64,000 bases of DNA from Chitinophaga silvisoli (GTDB lineage: Bacteria > Bacteroidota > Bacteroidia > Chitinophagales > Chitinophagaceae), in contig NZ_QTJV01000007.1 of NCBI RefSeq assembly GCF_003412465.1, positions 372,001 through 436,000 of the forward strand, read 5' to 3'. Each line of letters starts with the position of its first letter. The first letter of the stretch is position 1. This document shows, in pieces, positions 1 to 8,309 of the stretch. The notes beneath the pieces were generated by a model. That model was not told the origin of the DNA, did not search any database, and saw nothing but the letters and a program-made list of their open reading frames with translations. Both the position numbers and the translations under genes were made by a program.

Positions 1-744
1 AACCAGGTGAAGGACAAAATCTTCTCCGTAATTTCACATGACCTGCGTGCCCCCCTGGGCATCCTGGAAGGAATGCTGTTTTTGCTGAGAGATGAAAAGA
101 TGACGCAGGAACAGTTCAATATGTTCGTAGATGAATTGTGGAGAGATGTGAAAAATACCTCCTCCATGATGGACAACCTCTTGCAGTGGGCCAATAGCCA
201 GATGAAAGGCATCCGGGTAATGGCAGATGACTTTAATATCACTGCTTTGCTGGATAGTGAATTTGAATTGCTGCAGACACTGGCAAGACAAAAAGAGATT
301 CAATTAAATCACCTGCTGCCACCAGTGATCCATGTGTATGCCGATAAGGATATGATCCGCATGGTACTGCGCAACCTGGTGAGTAATGCGATTAAGTTTA
401 CGCCAAAGAAGGGGGTAATTACAGTGGATTACAAACTGATGCCTGATAAGGTGGAGATCATGGTGAAAGATAATGGGGTGGGAATTCCTTTGGAAGATCA
501 GTCAAAGGTATTCTCGAATATCTACTATTCTACAACAGGTACACAGAATGAGAAAGGTTGTGGATTGGGATTACCCTTGTCCAAAGATTTTATTCAATTG
601 AATAATGGGCAGATCTGGTTTCATAGCTTTAAAGATAAAGGAACGAGCTTCCACTTTACGCTGCCATTGTCAGAAGATGAAGAAACGACCAGTGCGCATG
701 GCATGACGATTATATTGCAAACTTCAAGAGATTATTCGCATTAA
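1..744 (+). CDS. Sensor histidine kinase, 3' part (5' end outside window)
   Basis: The reading frame is already open at base 1 (Asn-Gln-Val-Lys), so the first in-frame GTG at base 7 is internal and the gene begins before the window. What is present is a complete transmitter module. The HisKA H-box ISHDLRAPLG lies at the very start, followed by the dimerisation helices. An HATPase_c domain follows, with the N-box LVSNAIKF, the G1 box DNGVGIP and the G2 box GCGLGLPLS. It would autophosphorylate on the H-box histidine and pass phosphate to a response regulator. The sensory part is missing, so the signal is unknown. No receiver domain follows; the protein ends about 20 residues after the ATPase fold. 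Family call is firm, partner unknown. Confidence 0.9.
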   Translation, partial: NQVKDKIFSVISHDLRAPLGILEGMLFLLRDEKMTQEQFNMFVDELWRDVKNTSSMMDNLLQWANSQMKGIRVMADDFNITALLDSEFELLQTLARQKEIQLNHLLPPVIHVYADKDMIRMVLRNLVSNAIKFTPKKGVITVDYKLMPDKVEIMVKDNGVGIPLEDQSKVFSNIYYSTTGTQNEKGCGLGLPLSKDFIQLNNGQIWFHSFKDKGTSFHFTLPLSEDEETTSAHGMTIILQTSRDYSH

Positions 745-761
745 TAAAAAAGGAATTACAA

Positions 762-801
762 AAAAAAGAGCTTGTATCATAAGTAATACAAGCTCTTTTT
801 T
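762..801. terminator. Bidirectional hairpin terminator / short copy of a dispersed palindrome
   Basis: A perfect 16-bp inverted repeat with an 8-base loop; the stem starts with an A-run and ends with a T-run, so it can terminate the kinase gene on the plus strand and the convergent peptidase gene on the minus strand. Its arm GAGCTTGTAT is shared with the longer palindromic elements at 24.46 kb and 32.24 kb. Confidence 0.8.
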
Positions 802-819
802 CCGAAAATATTTACGTTT

Positions 820-1686
820 CTATAAATTCGTGGCATTGAAGGTATCTCCCTGTTTGATATCCCCCGTTTCAAATCCCTTCTTAAACCATCTCATGCGTTG
901 TGCGGACGTACCATGTGTAAATGCATCCGGCACTACCCTGCCATTCGCCGCTTCCTGTAGTTTATCATCCCCCACTGCACTGGCTGCATTCAACGCCTCT
1001 TCTATATCTCCCGGATCCAGGATATTATCCATTCGCTGTGCATGGTGTGCCCATACACCAGCCAGGAAATCAGCCTGCAGTTCGAGTTTTACTGAGAGTT
1101 TATTATATTCCGTTTCGCTCAGCTGCGAACGCATCGCCTGCACTTTCCGGCTTATACCCAGCAGGTTCTGGATATGATGACCCACCTCATGAGCGATGAC
1201 ATATGCTTTGGAAAAATCGCCGACTACCTTAAACCGTTGTTCCATTTCCTGGAAGAAAGACAGGTCAAGATAAACCCGGTCATCTGCAGGACAATAGAAC
1301 GGGCCCATAGCTGATTGAGCGGTACCGCAACCAGACTGGTCTACATCGGTGAACAGGACCATTTTAGGCGCTTCGTACTCTTTGTTCATTTCTTTGAACA
1401 ATGCTGTCCATACATCTTCAGTATTTGCAAGGACAGATGATGCAAAGCGCGCTTCCTCATCACTGGCATTGGTGACAGTCTGGGAAGACTCCTGTGCAGT
1501 GTTACCGCCGGTACTTTGAGATACCTTGCTGAGTAACTGGGTGGGGCTTTGTTTGGTAATGAGTGCCAGTACGACGATGATAATGACGCCGCCGATACCG
1601 AGGTTACGAATACCTCCGCCACCACCTCCACCGCTGCCGCGGCGGTCTTCTACGTTATCGCTGAGTCGTCTGTTTTGCCAACGCAT
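820..1686 (-). CDS. Neutral zinc metallopeptidase, YpfJ/KPN_02809 type
   Basis: A 288-residue protein of the putative neutral zinc metallopeptidase family. The zinc site HEVGHH sits about residue 165 (IAHEVGHHIQ). The conserved end with QRMRWFKKGFETGD also fits the family. The N-terminus has a Gly-rich linker followed by one hydrophobic segment near residues 30-45, so the catalytic domain probably faces the periplasm, anchored in the inner membrane. Length and domain order match the family's usual ~290 residues. The start ATG at 1686 gives the typical MRWQ-type N-terminus. Substrate is not known. Convergent with the kinase gene, sharing the terminator between them. Confidence 0.88.
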   Translation of the reverse strand: MRWQNRRLSDNVEDRRGSGGGGGGGIRNLGIGGVIIIVVLALITKQSPTQLLSKVSQSTGGNTAQESSQTVTNASDEEARFASSVLANTEDVWTALFKEMNKEYEAPKMVLFTDVDQSGCGTAQSAMGPFYCPADDRVYLDLSFFQEMEQRFKVVGDFSKAYVIAHEVGHHIQNLLGISRKVQAMRSQLSETEYNKLSVKLELQADFLAGVWAHHAQRMDNILDPGDIEEALNAASAVGDDKLQEAANGRVVPDAFTHGTSAQRMRWFKKGFETGDIKQGDTFNATNL

Positions 1687-1893
1687 ATAGATTGTTTTTG
1701 ATTAATTAGGGTCGAAAGTACAAAATGAGTATGAAAAAAACGTACCAGTCCGTTTTAACGACAACCCTCCCCGGAATAGAACGATATTTGTGTAACCCGG
1801 AAAGGAGTAAATTAAGCGTAATGTACTTACCTTAGTCCCGAAGTTAAAAGGTATACCTCACCACTAAGAGCTTTTGCTGAGTAATCTGAAATT

Positions 1894-2703
1894 ATGTTAC
1901 ATCCAGCCATTTCCTACGCGCACATTACAAGAGTAACCGATACACTTGTTACAACTACTGACGATGCCCTGGCCGCCGAGGAACCACTCGAAATACGCCT
2001 GGTACATGGCGGTCAGCAACAAAGCATCACTGTTACCATGCGATCGCCCGGACAGGATGAAGAACTTGCAGCAGGTTTTTTATTCACCGAGGGAATCATT
2101 ACCAGTTATGATGCCATTCAATCCATCCAGTATAATGATAATGTAGCCACAGTCACCCTTCAGGCAGGTATTAGCCCAGCATTACAACCCGCCCAGCGTA
2201 ATTTCCTGGCCAATGCAGGTTGTGGTGTATGTGGGAAGACTGAATTGGATGCCATCTTTACCCCTGTAGCAAAGCAGGCAAATCCTACCAGGACCATAAA
2301 AGTACCCGCTAATATCCTGCATGAGCTGCCGCAACGCCTGCGTGAGCAGCAGGCGGTATTTGATAATACCGGTGGACTGCATGCCGCAGCATTGTTTAAC
2401 ATTGCAGGACAGTTATCGTTCCTGAGAGAGGATATTGGCAGACATAATGCCGTTGATAAACTGATTGGGGTAGCTTTGCAAAACAAACTCTCTTTTAGTG
2501 ATTATGGATTGCTGCTGAGTGGACGCGCAGGTTTTGAATTGATTCAGAAGGCTGCTGTGGCAGGGATTCCCCTGATTGCGGCCGTAGGAGCGCCAAGTAG
2601 TATGGCCGTGAAAATGGCGAAAGAATGGGGTATTACATTGATTGGTTTTTTGCGGGAGGGACGGTTTAATATTTATCATGGAGAAGAGAAGATAAGCTTT
2701 TAA
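1894..2703 (+). CDS. fdhD: FdhD, sulfurtransferase for molybdenum-cofactor enzymes
   Basis: A 269-residue FdhD. In this family a conserved CxxC loop relays sulfur from a cysteine desulfurase to the bis-MGD cofactor of formate-dehydrogenase-like enzymes. Here the loop reads CGVC, Cys110-Cys113. The N-terminal PGQDEELAAGFLFTEGI and the later FREDIGRHNAVDK-type segment are family hallmarks. It lies 26 bp upstream of the FdhF/YdeP gene and is almost certainly co-transcribed, so its client is probably that oxidoreductase. No formate hydrogenlyase or cytochrome genes are nearby. Confidence 0.95.
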   Translation: MLHPAISYAHITRVTDTLVTTTDDALAAEEPLEIRLVHGGQQQSITVTMRSPGQDEELAAGFLFTEGIITSYDAIQSIQYNDNVATVTLQAGISPALQPAQRNFLANAGCGVCGKTELDAIFTPVAKQANPTRTIKVPANILHELPQRLREQQAVFDNTGGLHAAALFNIAGQLSFLREDIGRHNAVDKLIGVALQNKLSFSDYGLLLSGRAGFELIQKAAVAGIPLIAAVGAPSSMAVKMAKEWGITLIGFLREGRFNIYHGEEKISF

Positions 2704-2729
2704 CAACACGCACAAGAAAATATAGTGTC

Positions 2730-5036
2730 ATGAAACAACCCAACGCTGAAAATCCCGAAACACTGACAGGACACTTTCGACTTGGCAAGCCCAAAACTGC
2801 CGCCGCCGGCCTTCCTGCCGTATTCCAGGCCGCCCGCCATATCCTGGCCGAAATGGATGCCATCAGGGGTTTCAAGGCTTTAAATAAACTGAACCAGAAG
2901 AATGGTTTCGACTGTCCCGGCTGTGCATGGCCTGACCCTGACGACGAACGATCGGGCATAGCTGAATACTGTGAAAACGGTGCCAAAGCGGTCGCCGAAG
3001 AAGCGACTACCAAACGCCTGGATGCCACCTTCTTTGCTCAAAACAGCGTAGCAGACCTGGCAGCACTCACAGACTACGAAATCGGTAAAAAAGGACGTGT
3101 GGCACAACCCATGTACCTCGCCGAAGGCGCTACTCACTATACCCCCATCAGCTGGGACAAAGCCTTTGAAAAGATCGGCACACACCTCAATGCCCTGTCC
3201 TCCCCCAACGAAGCAATATTTTATACCTCCGGCCGTACCAGCAATGAAGCGGCTTTTCTATACCAGTTATTCGTACGGGAATTCGGCACCAATAACCTGC
3301 CTGACTGTTCGAATATGTGCCATGAATCCAGCGGCGTTGCCCTCATGGAATCTGTCGGAATCGGCAAAGGCTCCGTTACGCTCGATGACCTCTACGAGGC
3401 AGAGGTGATTTTCATTCTCGGACAAAATCCGGGTACCAATCACCCCCGCATGCTCACCGCCCTGCAAAAGGCAAAGGCCAAAGGCGTAACCATCATCTCC
3501 GCCAATCCGCTGAAGGAAACCGGGCTGCTGAACTTCATGAACCCGCAAACTGTAAAAGGGATGCTGCATGTAGGGAGTCACCTCACCGATATTTACCTGC
3601 AGGTAAGGATAAACGGGGATATGGCGCTGATCAAGGCCATCAACCTGCTCCTGCTCCATGAAGAAGAGAAAGCGCCAGGTACTGTATTCGACCCTGCGTT
3701 TATTAAAAATAATACCAGCGGCTACGATGCCTACATCGCTCATTTACAGGAACAAAACTTAGATCAGTTAGTCAGCGACTGCGGTGTGCCCCTGGAACAA
3801 ATCCAGGCTGCGGTACAGGCCATGGTACATAAAAAGAAAATCATTGCCTGCTGGGCTATGGGACTTACGCAGCATAAAAATGCCGTAGATACCATCAAAG
3901 AAATCGTCAACCTCTTACTGCTAAAAGGCAGTATTGGTAAACCCGGTGCCGGCACCTGTCCGGTTCGCGGTCATAGCAATGTACAGGGAGACCGTACCGT
4001 CGGCATTTTCGAAAGACCCCCGAAGGCATTGCTGGATAAGATCCAGGAAGTCTACGGTTTTAATCCACCCCGGGAATATGGCTGGGATGTAGTGTCAGCT
4101 ATCCGCGCTATGCGGGACGGGAAAGGCAAAGTGTTCTTTGCCATGGGCGGCAATTTCCTTTCGGCGACACCGGATACGGTTTTGACAGCCAGGGCGTTAC
4201 GCAATTGTAACCTGACAGTTCATGTATCCACAAAACTAAACAGGAGTCACCTGGTGCATGGCCGGGAAGCGCTGATCCTGCCAACTTTAGGAAGGAGTGA
4301 TAAAGACATTGTAAATGGAGAAAGGCAGTTTGTAACCTGCGAAAACTCTATGGGTGTAGTACAGATGTCTAAAGGCAACCTGACACCTGTTTCCGATCAG
4401 TTGCTGAGTGAACCCCTGATTGTTTGTAAACTGGCAAAGGCGACCTTGAAAGACCGCACCGTGGTAGACTGGGATAAATATGAAAAGCACTACGATTACA
4501 TCAGGGATGACCTGGAAAGGGTAATTCCGGGCTTTGATAATTATAACCAAAGGGTTCGGCATCCGGGTGGGTTTTACCTGCCCAATGGTGCCCGTGAGGG
4601 AAAGTATAATACCAAAAACCAAAAAGCGAATTTCAATGTGGCACCTGTGACCAGGTTTACCCTGGCAGCGGATGAACTCATGATGATGACAATACGGAGT
4701 CATGACCAGTTCAATACCACTATTTATGGGCTGGATGACCGGTATAGAGGGGTGTACCAGGAAAGGCGTGTATTACTCATCAACGAAGTAGATGCGGCAA
4801 AGCATCGAATTGTACGTGGAGATAAGGTGGACTTGTACAATGAATTTGGTGGTGTAGAGCGGGTGGTGAGGAACTTCCTGGTAGTAATTTATGACATACC
4901 GGAAGGATGTACGGCTACTTATTTTCCCGAGGCGAATGCGCTGGTCCCACTGGATAGCGTAGCGGATAAGAGTAATACGCCGACTTCAAAATTAGTGATT
5001 ATTAAGATTAAAAAATCAGCAACAACCGAAAGGTAG
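2730..5036 (+). CDS. FdhF/YdeP-family molybdopterin oxidoreductase, cysteine type
   Basis: A 768-residue catalytic subunit of the FdhF/YdeP branch of the DMSO-reductase superfamily. The opening FDCPGCAWPDP segment (residues ~60-70) is typical of YdeP-type proteins. The molybdopterin domain follows, with the GRTSNEAAFLYQ and GQNPGTNHPRM motifs, and the C-terminal beta-barrel molydopterin-dinucleotide-binding domain contains NTTIYGLDDR and DKVDLYNEFGG. At the position of selenocysteine in E. coli FdhH this protein has Cys197 followed by His198 (codons TGC CAT), so it is a Cys variant. No separate electron-transfer subunit is encoded nearby. Physiological substrate of the YdeP group is uncertain; formate oxidation should not be assumed. 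Confidence 0.88.
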   Translation: MKQPNAENPETLTGHFRLGKPKTAAAGLPAVFQAARHILAEMDAIRGFKALNKLNQKNGFDCPGCAWPDPDDERSGIAEYCENGAKAVAEEATTKRLDATFFAQNSVADLAALTDYEIGKKGRVAQPMYLAEGATHYTPISWDKAFEKIGTHLNALSSPNEAIFYTSGRTSNEAAFLYQLFVREFGTNNLPDCSNMCHESSGVALMESVGIGKGSVTLDDLYEAEVIFILGQNPGTNHPRMLTALQKAKAKGVTIISANPLKETGLLNFMNPQTVKGMLHVGSHLTDIYLQVRINGDMALIKAINLLLLHEEEKAPGTVFDPAFIKNNTSGYDAYIAHLQEQNLDQLVSDCGVPLEQIQAAVQAMVHKKKIIACWAMGLTQHKNAVDTIKEIVNLLLLKGSIGKPGAGTCPVRGHSNVQGDRTVGIFERPPKALLDKIQEVYGFNPPREYGWDVVSAIRAMRDGKGKVFFAMGGNFLSATPDTVLTARALRNCNLTVHVSTKLNRSHLVHGREALILPTLGRSDKDIVNGERQFVTCENSMGVVQMSKGNLTPVSDQLLSEPLIVCKLAKATLKDRTVVDWDKYEKHYDYIRDDLERVIPGFDNYNQRVRHPGGFYLPNGAREGKYNTKNQKANFNVAPVTRFTLAADELMMMTIRSHDQFNTTIYGLDDRYRGVYQERRVLLINEVDAAKHRIVRGDKVDLYNEFGGVERVVRNFLVVIYDIPEGCTATYFPEANALVPLDSVADKSNTPTSKLVIIKIKKSATTER

Positions 5037-5043
5037 TGTTGTA

Positions 5044-5069
5044 GTTTGAATTAATATCTTAATTCAAAC
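5044..5069 (+). terminator. AT-rich hairpin after the oxidoreductase gene
   Basis: Perfect 10-bp stem GTTTGAATTA/TAATTCAAAC with a 6-base loop, 8 bases after the stop codon. No long T-run follows, so termination strength is uncertain. Confidence 0.4.
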
Positions 5070-5115
5070 GAATCCCCCTTTCAATTTGAAACAATAAATT
5101 TAAGCCTCCTCACAA

Positions 5116-7179
5116 TCACCTGAAGTTCAGGAAATTCGGCATTTTCAGTGTAAAGATATCAAACCTGAAATCCACCGTCGTCGTAATCTCAAAATAGATC
5201 TGATTCGCCGGATACGGCGCATTCGGAAAATAGTTCGCATCTATCAGGAGGGTATTGATCGGCAGGTTTTCATTCTTAATCCTGCAGCCCAGGCCAACAC
5301 CTCCATAAATCGGGTTTTTAAACAGGTTATTGCTATTAATAGTGATCTGGGTAGCCTGCAATGTCGTATACCAGTTGAACTTAAAGCCCAGCACTCTCCA
5401 GGGACTATAAAACACGGTCTCCGACCGTATATTCATTCGCTGGAAACCAGTCAGGGGTACATTCTTAAGTCCATAAATCCCGTGCTCCATATTGATCTGC
5501 AGGGGTTTATAAAAATACGGATTCGGGTTACCCAGGTAATCAAAATAAGCAAACTCCCTCAGTTTCCCTCCCAGCACTTTGAACGATCGGCTATAATATT
5601 CCAGTTTGGCATGGATCACCGCATCTTCCGATCTGCCATCCTGGTAGAAGGTACTGATCCCAAACTGGGCATTAAAGATCCCTTTCAGTTTTGTGGCCCA
5701 GAACTTCTGCGCTTCCACCCCTGCATAGCCCCGGGTTCGCCCTTTCCAGGTCTCCCAGCCGGAGGTAAAGCTGCCGCTGTAGCCCAGGGGAATGTCCTCC
5801 GTTCTTCCAAAACCAAAGAAATTAGTGGCTTTGAAAAACTCATTGCGGAATACAATGGCCTGGGCCAGGTAATACCGGTGGTTGTTGTAGACGGGATCCA
5901 GCTTATAAATCGGCTGCCAGGGCCGTTTCAGGAATATCTGGTTGGAATGCCCCAACAGGAGTGCCAGGTTAGGTCTTTGGTTGTTCAGGTTATGTTTATC
6001 CTGCTTGATCAGGTTATAACCGCCCCAGACCTCCAGCAGTTCATAACGGTAATCCCGGTAAACCGTATCCGGCCGTTCCCGGATATTGATAGAAAAGCTA
6101 TTCCGGTAAGCAACACCCCCGGCCCAATCTGCCGAGGAGTTGTACAGGGGCCTGTTGACATTCACGTAATACGAACCCTCAAAGACACCGGTATCCAGGG
6201 GGTAATAATTATTCAGCGTAGTATAACCCAACGATACATCGGCAAATGTGCCAAGGGCATTGTACTTGGTATATTTGATCTCTGATCCCCAGGGCGGATT
6301 ATAGCTATTCTTCCAGTAAGCGCCTACCCGCAGTTCCTGTCCGGCACCAAAAAGGTTATTGTTATAAATGGTCGTTCTTACAGCGGAAGTACTGGCTTCC
6401 CCGATATCAATACCGTATTCATATACGTCCTTGGTCACTACCAGCAGATCCAGCGAATCCGGGCTGGCACCGGCGTTAATAATATAGAGACGGGCATCCT
6501 GCATATAAGGCCGGCTACGCAGGTAACGCTCGTTGTCTGACATTTCGTAAGGGTTCAGGGTATCGCCCGATTTGAAAAAGAGCGCCTGCCGGATCACCCA
6601 TTCCTCGGTATTATAGTGAAGACGGTTTGCCAGCTTGATGAGCTTCATGGTGGTGGTAAACGAAGTATCACGAATGTTTTGCGGACCGAATACATTTACC
6701 TTCCTATAATAAATATCCCTGATCACCCTTCCTGTATAAGGGATGAAATACTTTTCACTCTTGATAATACTGCTATCGGTGGCAGGAGGTTCCGGCACAT
6801 TTTGCCTGGTGATACTGCGAATCAGGGAGTCGCGGTATTCCTTGCGCCGCAGGGAATCTCTATATTCACCTACCCGGTGAAACCATCCCCGGGAAGCAGG
6901 TTTGGGTTTAAACAGCGGAACGGTGATGGTATCAGCATAGGGTTTAAATAATTTAGCTGAAATCGTATCCTGTAAGGGGTGTTTATAAACGCGCAGGGGC
7001 AAGGTATCAGAAATCTTGCTGCCGAGGGATCTTTTGGGTTTGAACAATGAAGCAGGCAGGGTATCTGAAAATGTAGGCTGAACCCTGATCGTGCTACCGT
7101 ATGCATGCCGCGGGATGAGCGGCATAGAAAGGTGACAGCAAACCAAAAAGAATAACAATATATTGAAACGATTTCCCAC
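5116..7179 (-). CDS. BamA/Omp85-like outer-membrane protein with POTRA region
   Basis: A 687-residue exported protein. The N-terminal segment MGNRFNILLFFLVCCHL is a signal sequence. Residues ~35-95 hold a low-complexity segment with four copies of a DT(I/L)-x3-LFKP-like unit. Residues ~150-250 resemble one POTRA-type fold (Y-RKVNVFGPQNIRDT, then YEMSDNERYLRSRPYM and LDLLVVTKDVYEYG, as in Omp85-family surface antigens). The remainder is alternating aromatic beta-strand sequence ending in a Phe-rich strand (NFLNFR), as expected for an outer-membrane barrel. It has only one recognisable POTRA, so it is not the essential BamA itself; a lipid or protein assembly role is possible but unproven. Confidence 0.7.
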   Translation of the reverse strand: MGNRFNILLFFLVCCHLSMPLIPRHAYGSTIRVQPTFSDTLPASLFKPKRSLGSKISDTLPLRVYKHPLQDTISAKLFKPYADTITVPLFKPKPASRGWFHRVGEYRDSLRRKEYRDSLIRSITRQNVPEPPATDSSIIKSEKYFIPYTGRVIRDIYYRKVNVFGPQNIRDTSFTTTMKLIKLANRLHYNTEEWVIRQALFFKSGDTLNPYEMSDNERYLRSRPYMQDARLYIINAGASPDSLDLLVVTKDVYEYGIDIGEASTSAVRTTIYNNNLFGAGQELRVGAYWKNSYNPPWGSEIKYTKYNALGTFADVSLGYTTLNNYYPLDTGVFEGSYYVNVNRPLYNSSADWAGGVAYRNSFSINIRERPDTVYRDYRYELLEVWGGYNLIKQDKHNLNNQRPNLALLLGHSNQIFLKRPWQPIYKLDPVYNNHRYYLAQAIVFRNEFFKATNFFGFGRTEDIPLGYSGSFTSGWETWKGRTRGYAGVEAQKFWATKLKGIFNAQFGISTFYQDGRSEDAVIHAKLEYYSRSFKVLGGKLREFAYFDYLGNPNPYFYKPLQINMEHGIYGLKNVPLTGFQRMNIRSETVFYSPWRVLGFKFNWYTTLQATQITINSNNLFKNPIYGGVGLGCRIKNENLPINTLLIDANYFPNAPYPANQIYFEITTTVDFRFDIFTLKMPNFLNFR

Positions 7180-7280
7180 TCGTATGTAAGGTTATATGCA
7201 CTTACTAAGCAAAGAGCATACAACAGTTGTAGCCTAAAGATTGTAATCTAAAGAAAATTCATGAACCTGCACGCGCGAAA

Positions 7281-7311
7281 AAATCGCTTATGCCTGGGAC
7301 ATAAGCGATTT
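7281..7311. terminator. Hairpin between two minus-strand genes
   Basis: Inverted repeat AAATCGCTTATG/CATAAGCGATTT with a 7-base loop, preceded by A-rich sequence. It lies downstream of the 7.4-8.2 kb gene and upstream of the BamA-like gene, so on the minus strand it would terminate the former. The AAATCGCTT arm recurs in the terminators at 36.30 and 39.31 kb. Confidence 0.6.
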
Positions 7312-7400
7312 GATCCAAAAAATGGACTATTGGATTGGAAAGCGGCTGGGGGTAAAGCGGCCATTGATTAATTAAAACAGGCCACCCGGTTGATCATTGT

Positions 7401-8162
7401 TTAACTGTTCACCACCACGGTCTCCCACCCATTATAATCCGCATTAATGGCCTGTGCCAGCTCAAACAGCAACAGCACTACGGCATTAATACTGGCTTCA
7501 TCTGTACGATCATGCCTGGACACATGCAGACTATAAGGCCGCTCCTCATTACCACTCATACCCCGCTGCTGCACCACAAATCCTTCCTTACTGATCTTCT
7601 GCCAGTAAAGCTCCCGGTGTTCCTCAGTTGCAAAATATATCCAGTGATCAATGTGTCTGGCTTTTTCCTCAATATCCCCATGTTGTTTCAGCGTCCGCAA
7701 TACCTTACGGTTCTGGATACGTTGAAACTCTACTTTGTCTGGTAACAGGAAATCAAAATACAACTCCCAGGTACGATCATCCTTTACTCCGCAATCATAC
7801 TGATACTCCGGAAAGTTGATCATCACATCGGCTATGTGTTTATCATACAAAGTTGTGTCACCGGTATAAAAGTAAAAATCTCTTACACCATTGGAAATCG
7901 TCCTGCCCACAAAGTGTGCATTCAACTGTGTTTCCAATCCTTTGACCAGGCTGTCCTCAATTTCACCCAACACTTGAAACTCATCTCCCTGTGGAAATCC
8001 ATCGGCACGGGGAGTATTCAAATATACAGACACATAAATAGCATGCGGTTTACTGTTCAGCGGTGCGAAGCGCCGTAGGTCGAGGTCTAGCCCTATAATG
8101 GCCGGGTGGTCATCTATGTGACAAGTGTATAAATCCCAATCTGGCTGGTAGGCGTTAGACAT
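7401..8162 (-). CDS. DUF695 plus RraB-like two-domain protein
   Basis: A soluble 253-residue protein without signal or membrane segment. Residues ~5-140 fit DUF695 (opening WDLYTCHIDDHPAIIGLDLDL; later YFYTGDTTLYD and YDCGVKDDRTW-LYFDFLLPD). Residues ~150-245 resemble the ribonuclease E inhibitor RraB fold (QHGD--EKARHIDHWIYF, GFVVQQR, SLHVSRHDR). RraB in gammaproteobacteria regulates RNase E; whether this fusion does so in Bacteroidota is unknown. Family assignment is good, function is not established. Confidence 0.75.
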   Translation of the reverse strand: MSNAYQPDWDLYTCHIDDHPAIIGLDLDLRRFAPLNSKPHAIYVSVYLNTPRADGFPQGDEFQVLGEIEDSLVKGLETQLNAHFVGRTISNGVRDFYFYTGDTTLYDKHIADVMINFPEYQYDCGVKDDRTWELYFDFLLPDKVEFQRIQNRKVLRTLKQHGDIEEKARHIDHWIYFATEEHRELYWQKISKEGFVVQQRGMSGNEERPYSLHVSRHDRTDEASINAVVLLLFELAQAINADYNGWETVVVNS

Positions 8163-8309
8163 AAAAATTTGCTATTCGAAAATGTAACGGTCCGGCTGTA
8201 AAGATACATCAATCATGTTCGCCATTCATCCATTATCACAGGAAACTTTTTATAAATCATTTATTTTTAGCTCCAGTTACAGGCTAACATTAGAAAAGTT
8301 TATTGGATC

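Noticed and set aside
3316..3324. Selenocysteine at the FdhH-equivalent position
   Set aside because: The codon is TGC (Cys197), not TGA, and no SECIS-like hairpin is needed.
5482..6285. Plus-strand frame of 267 codons
   Set aside because: Antisense shadow of the BamA-like gene; no domain motif.
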